Assembly (NCBI GenBank): GCA_013002105.1
Contig: JABDKS010000835.1
Span: 1-56,604 of the forward strand
Length of the DNA stretch: 56,604 nt
Direction: 5' to 3'
DNA from: Pirellulaceae bacterium
GTDB lineage: Bacteria; Planctomycetota; Planctomycetia; Pirellulales; Pirellulaceae
Shown: piece after piece, positions 8,978-18,110 of the stretch
Layout: every line of letters starts with the position of its first letter
Position numbering within the stretch: position 1 is the stretch's first letter
The notes under the pieces: generated by a model
Seen by the model: the letters and a program-made list of their open reading frames with translations, nothing else
What the model was told of the DNA's origin: nothing
Databases searched by the model: none
Translations under genes and position numbers: made by a program

Positions 8978-9360
8978 TGCACGACTTCGGATTTTGCGAA
9001 TCCCTTCGAATCGAGCAGTTTGATCGCGGCGTCGACATCAAAGCCCGCATCGTATTGGACGATGACTTGTCGGTTGTCAATCGTGCCTTCTTCTTTCTGC
9101 TCGGCCAGGGCCACCTCATTGACGGTGGCGGTTTCTTCCAGCGTCTCTTTGATTGTCGGAAAACAGGCGAACTCGCAATGCATCTCCGGGACGCTCAGTA
9201 CCAACTTCCCTGGCTCGGACATCACGTTGGCACTGGCGGGTGTCGCCGACACGTTTGGCACATCGCCGGACGTTTGCTCGGTTTCGCCGGGCACCAAGGC
9301 GATTGCAATCGCGATGCCCAATGCTGCCAAAACAGCGATGCCATATGCCAATGAACGCAT
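8974..9360 (-). CDS. Membrane-anchored heavy-metal-associated-like protein
   Basis: 128 residues. The ATG at 9360 is preceded by AGAGGA at a good distance, better supported than the TTG 26 codons upstream. Residues 1-23 are a signal anchor or signal peptide (MRSLAYGIAVLAALGIAIAIAL). A linker leads to an HMA-like domain from about residue 53: LVLSVPEMHCEFACFPTIKETLEE, ending in IVQYDAGFDVDAAIKLLDSKGF. The metal site would be Cys62 and Cys66, a CxxxC instead of the usual CxxC. Coupling to the chelatase gene (4-base overlap) suggests a role in metal capture or delivery outside the cytoplasmic membrane; that is inference. Confidence 0.75.
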   Translation of the reverse strand: MRSLAYGIAVLAALGIAIAIALVPGETEQTSGDVPNVSATPASANVMSEPGKLVLSVPEMHCEFACFPTIKETLEETATVNEVALAEQKEEGTIDNRQVIVQYDAGFDVDAAIKLLDSKGFAKSEVVQ

Positions 9361-9641
9361 TTCGTTATTCCTCTGACTCGGTGAAACAATTTTGCTTGAA
9401 ATGACGGCTGCCGCCCGTCTGGGTAAAGGATTGTCCAATGATCACCGCAAGGCAAGTCGGTTTCACGCTGTAGCGTACCGCTCGGCCGCTGCAGACGGCG
9501 GTCAACCGATGTCGCATGGGACCGCTGGCGGTGTTTTATGCGGCAGCGGCATTCGTCTTGACGTGGGGGTCCGATTTTTCGCACTTTCCGCCGGACTTTA
9601 GAAAAACCAGCCGGATTCTGAAAAGTTTTCAGGAGATTTCG

Positions 9642-11129
9642 TTGCAAAGACTTTGGCCTACACTGATCGCCCTCCTCATTCTGGTGACAGCATCCCTGTC
9701 TACCGAGGACGCGTTGGCGCAATACAACACTGCGCCAGTGTCGTGGACAGGCGATTACGTGCCCGTGGTCGTGAACGATCCACGGATGACCAATCAGCTC
9801 TCATCGGCCGGTGATCCCTATGCACTGGTCGCGTCACGCCGCAATTTGCCTTGGTTAGGCAACATGTTTGGCTCCAACGCAAATAGTGCCCAGATCGTTG
9901 GACCTGCCGCGAACTCGCCCAACACGAGTGGCGGATCACCCCTGCTGGGCGGCGGTGCTGGATTTCGCGGCGATGGGCCAAGTCTCTGGACGCAATCACC
10001 TTGGATTGGCAACGGCAATCTGTTTCCCAACGCCTATGGCGCCGTCAATCAACGACTCTGGCTGCGCGGCGAATGGTTGCTCTGGGACACCAAAGCAATG
10101 GAGACACCACCACTGGTCACCGCGAGCTCCGCGGGAACACCCAGGGAGACGGCGGCCGTTTTGGGCGAATCCGACACGGCGGTCTTGTTCGGTGGACGAC
10201 AAATCAACGGCGACACCGTTTCGGGTTTTCGCCTCGGAGGTGGATTTTGGATCACGCCCCAACAAAACTTTGCGGTCGAAGCGGAGTACTTTCAGCTTGC
10301 CGAACAGGATGATGGAATTCGCGGTGGCAGCGATGGTTCGGCTATCCTCGGTCGTCCCTTTTTTGACATCGTCGCCGGCCAGGAAACGGCCCAATTGATT
10401 TCGTATCCCGGAGTCGTTGCCGGCAACGGAAGCGTCGAAACCGCAACAAATTTGCGTTCCATTTTGTTTAACGGACGCGCGGCGCTCTGTCCGTCCAACG
10501 GCACCTGTTGCAACACCTGCGGCATCCCCGATCGCGTCGACTGGATTCTGGGGTACAGGCACATGCAACTGGACGACACGATCACGATTCGCGAAAACCT
10601 TCGTTCACTTTTGACATCCGCACCGGGAACCATTGCACTGACCGATCGCTTTTACACGGAGAACGAATTTCACGGCATGCAGTTGGGCGTCGCGCATCGC
10701 GCAAACTTCCAACGCGCTTGGTTGGAATCGATGCTTCGCGTCGCGCTGGGTGTCAACCAACAAACCGTCCGAATCAGCGGCAGCAATACGATCACCGAAG
10801 CCGGTTTGACCGACACGCTCAGCGGCGGTCTGCTGGCGCAACGAACCAACAGCGGCAATCACGAGCGTGACAAATTCACGATGATCCCGGAAGTCACCAC
10901 ACGACTGGGCATTCGTTTGACCCAATCACTGCATGCCACCGTCGGTTACTCGGTCATTTACTTTCCCAACGTCGTCCGTGCCGGTGACCATATCGACACC
11001 GACGTCAATCCCGGGCTGATTCCACCCGAAGCCGTTCCGCTGACCGGTGCCCTGCGCCCTCGTTTCCGCTTCGTCGAAACCGATTACTGGGCACACGGAC
11101 TGACTCTGGGCGGTGAGTGGGCCTTCTGA
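9642..11129 (+). CDS. BBP7 family outer-membrane beta-barrel protein
   Basis: 495 residues from a TTG at 9642, which has AGGAG at 9631-9635 and begins a normal signal peptide (LQRLWPTLIALLILVTASLSTEDALAQ). The in-frame ATG at 9516 has no ribosome binding site and would place the signal internally. After a Gly/Asn/Ser-rich N-terminal part the protein alternates short amphipathic strands (LRGEWLLWDTKA, FRLGGGFWITPQQNFAVEAEYFQL, YWAHGLTLGGEWAF) and ends in an aromatic residue, as outer-membrane barrels do. This matches the planctomycete BBP7 family. A Cys-rich loop (CPSNGTCCNTCG, about residues 284-295) may be disulfide-bonded. Role unknown, probably structural or a porin. Confidence 0.8.
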   Translation: MQRLWPTLIALLILVTASLSTEDALAQYNTAPVSWTGDYVPVVVNDPRMTNQLSSAGDPYALVASRRNLPWLGNMFGSNANSAQIVGPAANSPNTSGGSPLLGGGAGFRGDGPSLWTQSPWIGNGNLFPNAYGAVNQRLWLRGEWLLWDTKAMETPPLVTASSAGTPRETAAVLGESDTAVLFGGRQINGDTVSGFRLGGGFWITPQQNFAVEAEYFQLAEQDDGIRGGSDGSAILGRPFFDIVAGQETAQLISYPGVVAGNGSVETATNLRSILFNGRAALCPSNGTCCNTCGIPDRVDWILGYRHMQLDDTITIRENLRSLLTSAPGTIALTDRFYTENEFHGMQLGVAHRANFQRAWLESMLRVALGVNQQTVRISGSNTITEAGLTDTLSGGLLAQRTNSGNHERDKFTMIPEVTTRLGIRLTQSLHATVGYSVIYFPNVVRAGDHIDTDVNPGLIPPEAVPLTGALRPRFRFVETDYWAHGLTLGGEWAF

Positions 11130-11451
11130 AAAAGGCAGACGGGCGATCCACCGCGATCACCGATCGACTCTTTCTGTTCGTGTGTCGTTTAATAGCTCAT
11201 CGAGTTTCACGCGCAAAAACTCTCCCGATCTTGATGATTGGACGCGCGAAAATTCTGCACATCGACTCTTTCGATGCCGATGACTACAGGGATTAGGTTG
11301 ACTTTGTGGTCAGCTGTGCGTTCTTTACGCGCGCTGCCGAGTCATCCGCCAGAGCCATGCTGTTGAGTGCATGCCCGAACGTTTTTCAGGCAGCCTGTTT
11401 CAGGTACCGCATTCGCCGCATGGCTTCCCTCTCGATCGATGGCGATTCGCG
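11130..11451. other. Spacer upstream of the DUF11 surface protein
   Basis: About 320 bases between the barrel gene and the preferred start of the giant protein. The giant protein's frame is open from 11371, but the translated 27 residues before 11452 look non-coding. A TTGACT at 11299-11304 could be a -35 element, but I see no convincing -10 at the right distance. No terminator hairpin with a T-run follows the barrel gene. Confidence 0.35.
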
Positions 11452-14400
11452 ATGAACCGGAAAACGAAACGACTGCGTCAAGCCTTGGCAAACCTGCGAA
11501 CCAAACAATCCTCGCGCAGGACGACCCGGTGCCGTTTGCGACTAGAGCAATTGGAACACCGCCGCGTGCTGGCCGCGCCGACGGATCTTGCCAGCATCTC
11601 CGGCATTGTCTTTGACGATAGCAATAACAATGGTTCGTTCGACGCCGGCGAACCGGGAATCAGCGGTGCCACGATCGAACTGTTCCGTGACAATGGAAAC
11701 GGGTCCTTTGATCCCGGCAGTGATACGCCGATTCTGCCCAATGCGACGACCAACGGATCAGGCCAGTACACGTTTTCCTCACTGACCGCCGACACGTACT
11801 TTGTCAGACAGCCGGCCCAAACCACGTCCCTGGGTCGCACGCTCCCAGAGAATGTTTCCTCACCGATCGTCATCAGCGCAGCGGACGCTGAAGGACGCGA
11901 CATCCGGTTTATCGACACCTTCGACGGTGCAGCTCAGACCGTTAACGATAGCACCAACGACGGCGTTCCCGTTTTGTCGTCGCAAGCTGCACCCGAAGCC
12001 ATTGGTGGTGAACGTGACCTTTTCGTCAATAAAACCAGCGTCAATGGTGCGGTTCAATTAAGCGTCAATAGTCTCTTTCCCGACGCGCTTGCTTTCGATT
12101 CCATCAGCAACGGCGACGGCCAACGTCGCGTCAGCTGGGACGGTACCGACGGAGATGCAGCAGTCATCGACGACACCGGACTGAGCGAAGACTTAACCGG
12201 CGGTGGAACGGCGACCGGTATCAATCTGGACATCGGCGCCGATTTGACCGGTGGGACAGCGATCGTGCGTCTATACAGTGACGACGGCAACGCAGCGACA
12301 GCCACACGATTCAGCAGCGCAACAATTTCGATTCCTGCGACAGGGGGCGGCACGACGGTCACAGAGTACGTGCCGTTCTCCAGCTTTACCGCATCCGGCG
12401 GGGGCGCGATTCTGACTGACGTTGACGCGATCGAATTGGAGATCACCGGCACGACAAACATCAACGGCACCGCGCAATTGGTTGGAACGCTCGGCCCAAC
12501 GATCACACCGCAAAACTTTGCGAACTCCCAATCGGCCGATTTGAATTTAACCAAAACGGTCAGCGATGCCACGCCCAACGTCGGCCAACAAATCGCCTAC
12601 GTCGTCACCGTCACCAACTCGGGACCGTCGGCGGCCAGTGGCGTTCAAGTCACCGATGTGCTGCCCGCCGGCATGACCTACGTCAGTGATGTCCAGTCGC
12701 AGGGTACTTATAACCCGACCAACGGTGTTTGGACGGTCGGCAACATCGGCACGGGCGCTGGATCGAACTCGGCGCAGCTGACCATCAATGCAACCGTCGC
12801 GACACTGGGAGCAAAAACAAATACAGCGGAAATCACCGCGGTCGATCAGACCGATCCAGACAGCGCTCCGAACAACAACAACGCGGCCGAAGACGATCAA
12901 CAATCCGTCACCTTGACTCCCGAGTCAATCGATCTGTCACTGACCAAAACGGTCAGCAACCCGTCACCAAGCGTCGGAGACACGATCACCTTCACGATCG
13001 GCGTGCTCAATGCCGGGCCAAGTACCGCAACGGGTGTTACCGTCCGCGATGTCCTGCCCGCCGGTGTCACGTTCGTCAGCTCGACCTCCACCAACGGTAG
13101 CTCCTACAACAACGGCTCCGGGATTTGGAATCTGGGAACACTCACAGCGAGCCAATCGGTCGAATTAGCAATCACCGCCACCGTCACGTCCAGCGGCTCG
13201 CGGACCAACGTCGCCGAAATCATCACCGCCAACGAACAAGACGTCGATAGCACACCGGGTAACGGCGACATCAACGAAGACGACCAAGACTCAGCCGTAT
13301 TCTCCAGTTCGCAAGCCGACTTGTCCCTGACCAAAACGGTCTCCAACGCGTCGCCGAATGTCGGCGAGAACGTCACGTTCACCGTGACGGTACAGAACGC
13401 CGGTGCCGACTCGGCGACAAGCGTGACCGTTTCGGACTTATTGCCCTCGGGACTCACTTTTACGTCCAGCAGTCAACCCTCTGCCTACAACGCGTCCACG
13501 GGTGTCTGGACGATTGGAACGGTTGCACCCGGCGCCACGCCCACATTGAACATCAACGCGACCGTGGATTCACTCGGTGTCAAGACGAACACGGCGCAGA
13601 TCCGCACCTCCGATCAAGACGATCCCGACAGCACGCCCAATAACAACAATCCGGCCGAAGACGACCAACAGAGCGTATCGGTCACACCCGCATCAGCCGA
13701 TCTGTCGCTGACAAAGACGGTCAATGATCCGTCACCCAACGTCGGTCAGCAAGTTACCTTCACGGTCGTCGTCAGCAACAGCGGACCCAATGCCGCGACA
13801 GGCGTCACGGTCCGCGATCAGTTACCCGCCGGAGCGACGTTTGTTTCGACAACATCGTCGGACTACAACAGTTCGACTGGAATCTGGAATGTCGGCACAG
13901 TTTCCGCCGGCGGTTCATCGACATTGAACATCGTTGCAACGGCCAATTCGGCCAACGTGACGATCAACACAGCGGAAATCATCACTTCGGATCAATTCGA
14001 CCCCGATTCCACTGCTGGCAACGGTAACGCCAGCGAAGACGATCAAGCCAGCGCGCAGATTCAGTCTCAGCAGATCGACCTTTCACTGACCAAAACCGTC
14101 AACAACACCGCACCCAACGTCGGTGACGAAATCACATTTGTGATCACGATCAGCAACGCCGGTCCCACCACCGCGACGGGAGTGGAAGTCACCGAAGTCC
14201 TGCCCTCGGGTGTGACGCTGCTATCGAGTTCGCCTAGCTTGGGAAGCTTCAACACTTCCAACGGCGTCTGGACGGTCGGAACCCTCGCCGCCAACTCTCC
14301 GCAGACACTCTCCTTGCGAACTCGCGTCGATTCGCCGCAGAATTCATCCAATACCGCGCAGGTCACCGCAGCTGATCAAAGCGATGTCGACAGCACGCCG

Positions 14401-16791
14401 GCCAACAACGATCCCACCGAAGACGACCAGGACTCCGTCGCCTTTGCCACGCCGATTGCCGATTTGTCACTGACCAAAACGGTCGACAACAGCAATCCCA
14501 ACGTCGGCGACACAGTGACGTTCATGGTCACGTTGCAAAATGCGGGACCCGACGGTGCGACGGGTGTGCAAGTCACCGACCTGTTGCCCAGTGGGATTCG
14601 ATACATCTCCAATACACTCAGCGCAGGGACATACAGTCCCAGTACCGGTATTTGGAATATTGGGTCGGTAGCCAACGGCGGCACAGCCATGCTGCAACTG
14701 CTCGGTGAAGTCCTTTCGCTTGGCGAAACATCCAACACCGCACAGGTCACCGCGGCTGATCAAAGCGACCCCGATTCGACACCGGCCAACTCAATCGCGA
14801 CCGAAGACGATCAAGCCTCGGTGCAGTTCACCGCGCAACAGATCGACCTATCGCTGACGAAAACGACGTCAGCCGATCGCCCAGCGATCAATGAACCGTT
14901 TACCTATACCGTCACGGCCACCAACAGCGGCCCCGACACCGCCACCGGCGTCCAAGTGACCGATAGCTTGCCAACCGGCCTGACGTACGTCAGCAGTTCG
15001 CCCGCCGGCATCTACAATCCATCCACCGGTATCTGGACCGTCGGCTCGATCGCCAGTGGCAACTCGGCGTCGCTGCAGATCACCGCGATGGCGACAACGC
15101 CGGGCGTGAAGGTCAACTCAGCCCAGGTCACGGCCGCTGACCAAGCCGACATCGACAGTACACCGGCAAACAATGTGTCCGGCGAAGACGACCAGGCGGC
15201 GGTGTCGATCACGCCGGCCAGCGCCGACCTTTCCTTGACCAAAACGGTCGATGACTCCAACCCCAACGTCGGACAGCAAGTCACATTCAATATCAGCGTC
15301 ACCAACGACGGGCCCGACGCAGCAGCCAACATCGACGTGCGCGATTCGCTGCCCAGCGGTTTGTCGCTCCTATCGGCCAATGAATCTGCGGGTACGTACA
15401 ACACGACTACCGGCATCTGGTCGATCCCCACCCTGTCTGCCAACGGATCAGCCACCCTGGTGATCCAAGCAATGGTTGATTCGATCGGTGACAAAATCAA
15501 TACGGCGGAAATCATCGCCAGCAGTCAAGCCGATCCCGACAGCACACCGGGCAATAATGACTCCGGCGAAGACGATCAGGACTCGGTCACGCTCTCACCC
15601 GAATTGGTCGATCTGGCGCTGGCCAAAGTCGTGGACAACTCCAATCCCAACGTCGGCGACACCATCGCTTACACATTGACCCTGACCAATGACGGGCCAT
15701 CGACCGCAACGGGCGTACAAGTCACCGACTTGTTGCCAAGTGGTTTGACATTTGACGGTGCGACGCCCAGCCTGGGAACCTACAACGCGTCGTCAGGCAT
15801 TTGGGAAGTCGGATCGGTCGCAACCGGATCAACACCTTCACTGGTCATCCGCGCCACGGTCGGCAATACTTTGGGCGTCATCAACAGCGCCGAAGTGACC
15901 GCCATCGACCAGCCCGATGTCGACAGCACGCCGGGCAACAACATTGCCAGCGAAGACGACCAAGACAGTGCCAGCTTTGATACGCAAAGGGCCGACTTGG
16001 CATTGACCAAAACCGTCGACAATTCGACGCCCGGTCGCAACGACAACGTCAACTTTACACTCACGTTGACAAACGCCGGCCCCAACACAGCGACCGATGT
16101 TGTCATCAGTGATTTGTTGCCGGCCGGATTGCGGTTCGTCTCGGCCAATCCCAGCATCGGAAACTACGAGTCGACCAACGGCCGATGGACCGTTCCCAGT
16201 GTACCGGTCGGCGCCATTGCGACGCTGCAAATCTCCGCCGCGCTAACTAGTGCGAACGCATCGACCAACACCGCGGAAATCATTTCGGCCCGTCAGTTCG
16301 ATACCGATAGTACGCCGGGCAATAGTGCACCGGGCGAAGACGATATCGACGATGCATCGGTCACACCGCAAGTCATCGATATCTCAGTATCCGGTTCGAT
16401 TGACAACGCCGAACCACTCGAAGGCGAAACGATTCAGATTGTCTTCACCGCGACCAACGCCGGTCCCAACGCGGCAACGAACGTAAATTTCAATGCCTTG
16501 TTGCCTACCGGGCTGACGCTGCTGTCCAGCCAGCCACAAACCGGCAGCTACAACTCGACAACCGGCCAGTGGTCCGTTGGCAACCTAGGCGTCGGTGCAA
16601 CCACCCAACTGACACTCAATGCGCAAGTGGACAGTCGTGGGATCCGAGCGGTACCGATCGAATTGATCAGCGCCGATCAGTTCGATGTTGATAGCACACC
16701 GGCAAACGACGTGGCCGACGAAGACGACCAGACCGAAGTCCTGGTTCGAGCACCCCGTTTGCTTCAAAAGCGACTGTTCTTGTCGCGATAG
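11452..16791 (+). CDS. Giant surface protein with SdrD-like B domain and eleven DUF11 repeats
   Basis: 1779 residues from the ATG at 11452. The Arg/Lys-rich N-terminus ends in LRLEQLEHRRVLAA, the planctomycete export-associated LEPR-XLL-type motif. An SdrD/Cna-B-like domain follows (ISGIVFDDSNNNGSFDAGEPGI, about residues 50-125), then a beta-rich region, then eleven DUF11 repeats. Repeat starts lie at 12535, 12928, 13315, 13696, 14074, 14458, 14842, 15223, 15607, 15991 and 16375, about 128 residues apart. Each opens with a variant of ADLSLTKTV and closes with an Asp-rich D-x-DSTP-x-N ... EDDQ motif that may bind calcium. The last repeat is the most diverged, and there is no C-terminal anchor or dockerin. 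Probably a long rod-like adhesin or envelope protein. Confidence 0.85.
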   Translation: MNRKTKRLRQALANLRTKQSSRRTTRCRLRLEQLEHRRVLAAPTDLASISGIVFDDSNNNGSFDAGEPGISGATIELFRDNGNGSFDPGSDTPILPNATTNGSGQYTFSSLTADTYFVRQPAQTTSLGRTLPENVSSPIVISAADAEGRDIRFIDTFDGAAQTVNDSTNDGVPVLSSQAAPEAIGGERDLFVNKTSVNGAVQLSVNSLFPDALAFDSISNGDGQRRVSWDGTDGDAAVIDDTGLSEDLTGGGTATGINLDIGADLTGGTAIVRLYSDDGNAATATRFSSATISIPATGGGTTVTEYVPFSSFTASGGGAILTDVDAIELEITGTTNINGTAQLVGTLGPTITPQNFANSQSADLNLTKTVSDATPNVGQQIAYVVTVTNSGPSAASGVQVTDVLPAGMTYVSDVQSQGTYNPTNGVWTVGNIGTGAGSNSAQLTINATVATLGAKTNTAEITAVDQTDPDSAPNNNNAAEDDQQSVTLTPESIDLSLTKTVSNPSPSVGDTITFTIGVLNAGPSTATGVTVRDVLPAGVTFVSSTSTNGSSYNNGSGIWNLGTLTASQSVELAITATVTSSGSRTNVAEIITANEQDVDSTPGNGDINEDDQDSAVFSSSQADLSLTKTVSNASPNVGENVTFTVTVQNAGADSATSVTVSDLLPSGLTFTSSSQPSAYNASTGVWTIGTVAPGATPTLNINATVDSLGVKTNTAQIRTSDQDDPDSTPNNNNPAEDDQQSVSVTPASADLSLTKTVNDPSPNVGQQVTFTVVVSNSGPNAATGVTVRDQLPAGATFVSTTSSDYNSSTGIWNVGTVSAGGSSTLNIVATANSANVTINTAEIITSDQFDPDSTAGNGNASEDDQASAQIQSQQIDLSLTKTVNNTAPNVGDEITFVITISNAGPTTATGVEVTEVLPSGVTLLSSSPSLGSFNTSNGVWTVGTLAANSPQTLSLRTRVDSPQNSSNTAQVTAADQSDVDSTPANNDPTEDDQDSVAFATPIADLSLTKTVDNSNPNVGDTVTFMVTLQNAGPDGATGVQVTDLLPSGIRYISNTLSAGTYSPSTGIWNIGSVANGGTAMLQLLGEVLSLGETSNTAQVTAADQSDPDSTPANSIATEDDQASVQFTAQQIDLSLTKTTSADRPAINEPFTYTVTATNSGPDTATGVQVTDSLPTGLTYVSSSPAGIYNPSTGIWTVGSIASGNSASLQITAMATTPGVKVNSAQVTAADQADIDSTPANNVSGEDDQAAVSITPASADLSLTKTVDDSNPNVGQQVTFNISVTNDGPDAAANIDVRDSLPSGLSLLSANESAGTYNTTTGIWSIPTLSANGSATLVIQAMVDSIGDKINTAEIIASSQADPDSTPGNNDSGEDDQDSVTLSPELVDLALAKVVDNSNPNVGDTIAYTLTLTNDGPSTATGVQVTDLLPSGLTFDGATPSLGTYNASSGIWEVGSVATGSTPSLVIRATVGNTLGVINSAEVTAIDQPDVDSTPGNNIASEDDQDSASFDTQRADLALTKTVDNSTPGRNDNVNFTLTLTNAGPNTATDVVISDLLPAGLRFVSANPSIGNYESTNGRWTVPSVPVGAIATLQISAALTSANASTNTAEIISARQFDTDSTPGNSAPGEDDIDDASVTPQVIDISVSGSIDNAEPLEGETIQIVFTATNAGPNAATNVNFNALLPTGLTLLSSQPQTGSYNSTTGQWSVGNLGVGATTQLTLNAQVDSRGIRAVPIELISADQFDVDSTPANDVADEDDQTEVLVRAPRLLQKRLFLSR
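12535..16758 (+). repeat. Eleven-fold DUF11 coding repeat
   Basis: In-frame repeat units of 378-393 bases (successive starts differ by 393, 387, 381, 378, 384, 384, 381, 384, 384 and 384). Units are diverged in DNA but keep the protein pattern LSLTKTV-x-x-x-x-PNVG, NAGP-x-x-ATGV, DLLPSG and DSTP-x-N ... EDDQ. The near-constant 384-base spacing points to duplication of whole domains. Confidence 0.85.
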
Positions 16792-16807
16792 ATTGTTCCT
16801 ATCGCGA
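16783..16807. other. Hairpin overlapping the stop codon of the giant protein
   Basis: TCGCGATAG (16783-16791, containing the TAG stop) pairs perfectly with CTATCGCGA (16799-16807) across a 7-base loop. It lies between convergent genes. No T-run follows on either strand, so it is not a classical intrinsic terminator, but it could stop or process transcripts or protect a 3' end. Confidence 0.45.
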
Positions 16808-16857
16808 AAGTTAGCGGCTCTGGCATCCCGCGGTCACAAAATGCACCGCAACCGGTC

Positions 16858-17862
16858 TTAAGCGTTCAACTTGACATCGGGCGAATCGGCCAAGTTGACC
16901 CAAACGTGGACATGTGGCGCGCCGCGAAAATGCCAGACGAAACTCGGTCCTTCGACTCGCCAATTGTCCCAGACTTTGTCATTACCGATGTCACGATCGG
17001 TGTAGAAGGACAGGTTGCACGCATCCATTCCGCCCTGAGCCTTGATGCACTGCATCGCTTCGTCACGATCACTTTGTCGGTACTGTTCGACCAAGCTTGC
17101 CAGCACCTTTTGCAAGTGCTCCTTTTGGTCCGACGACATGTCCGAAACAGGCAATCCAGTGAATTTGCCGCCTTTGCCTTGAAACGCGACCGATTGCTCA
17201 CGCGGTGTCTTGGCAACGCGTGATTGCTTTTGCTGTCGACCGTCCAGCATCTTGTACAGATCATTGGCACCGACCGCTTGGTCCCAAAACACATTGTCGG
17301 TGTGCTTGGGATCCTCGTTGTTTTGCGGCGCGTGCCCGTAAAAAATCGGTCCGCCAAACGCTACGTGCTCGGCTGAGTTACCGTCGCAACGCAGTGTCAT
17401 GTGACGGCCCGTGAGAACCATTTCAAATTTACCGTCACCGGGTTTTCCAAAGATCGCGATCGACTGTTCGTTTCCAAAACCGCCACAGTCGTCCTCCATC
17501 TGTTGATAGTAACGCTCGTGCCAATCGGGATGCACGATCGACTCGAAGACCTGTTTGATTAAATCTCGCTGCTCGTCGGTATAGAAATCATCGTTGATTT
17601 CGCGTTTGGTGATGTTCCAATTGTTAGCAACAAACGTGCGCAACAAACCACGTTTCTTGTCGGTGTGATTCCAATCAAAACAGACGTCGCTTTTTTGTTG
17701 GTCCGTGAACGACTTGTACAAACGACCCACAACGGTCTCGGCCGTTGCCGTCGATGTGGCTTCTGCCTGGGCCATGGATGCGGACCCAGCGCCGACGGCG
17801 ACGGCTGCAGCGGCGGTGGTTTCCAAAAACTGACGACGGTTCAACCAGGGGCGGTCATTCAT
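16858..17862 (-). CDS. Tat-exported DUF3500 family protein
   Basis: 334 residues from the ATG at 17862, where a twin-arginine signal begins (NRRQFLETTAAAAVAVGAGSASMAQA). The 63 extra in-frame codons upstream are improbable. The mature part has features of the DUF3500 family: a W/Q-rich start, LTGRHMTLRCDGN, GGPIFYGHAP in the middle, and a His-rich end (WHFRGAPHVHVWVNLAD). The role of this family is unknown; the conserved histidines suggest metal binding, and the Tat signal implies export in folded form, perhaps with a cofactor. It converges on the giant surface protein and lies about 250 bases downstream of another Tat-exported enzyme on the same strand, separated from it by a terminator. Confidence 0.7.
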   Translation of the reverse strand: MNDRPWLNRRQFLETTAAAAVAVGAGSASMAQAEATSTATAETVVGRLYKSFTDQQKSDVCFDWNHTDKKRGLLRTFVANNWNITKREINDDFYTDEQRDLIKQVFESIVHPDWHERYYQQMEDDCGGFGNEQSIAIFGKPGDGKFEMVLTGRHMTLRCDGNSAEHVAFGGPIFYGHAPQNNEDPKHTDNVFWDQAVGANDLYKMLDGRQQKQSRVAKTPREQSVAFQGKGGKFTGLPVSDMSSDQKEHLQKVLASLVEQYRQSDRDEAMQCIKAQGGMDACNLSFYTDRDIGNDKVWDNWRVEGPSFVWHFRGAPHVHVWVNLADSPDVKLNA

Positions 17863-18031
17863 GTTTCGATTGATCCAGACAAGGAGGGTGAAGGTTAAAA
17901 GTGGGGCCACGCAGTATATCACGGCCTTGATCCTATTTCGGGCACGACCGCAACCGTCCATTTCGCGCCTTGTCGATCGACCGCTGATCCAATGACGGGG
18001 TCGCCGCGGAAACGACAAGCTGATGGGCCAC

Positions 18032-18073
18032 AAAAAAAGCGTCCTTTCCACGTTTGGGCGGAAAAGACGCTTT
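18032..18073 (-). terminator. Rho-independent terminator after the oxidoreductase gene
   Basis: On the plus strand AAAGCGTCCTTTCC (18036-18049) faces GGAAAAGACGCTTT (18060-18073), a 14-bp stem with one mismatch and a 10-base loop. Read on the minus strand, the stem is followed by a run of seven T (18038 to 18032). It lies 38 bases beyond the stop of the minus-strand oxidoreductase gene and separates it from the DUF3500-like gene. Confidence 0.85.
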
Positions 18074-18110
18074 AGGAAAGCTTTCGCAATCGCGAATCGA
18101 AATGACCGAT

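Noticed and set aside
12535..16758. Regular repeats considered as a CRISPR-like array
   Set aside because: The units are 384-base coding domains in one open frame, with no short identical repeats or spacers.
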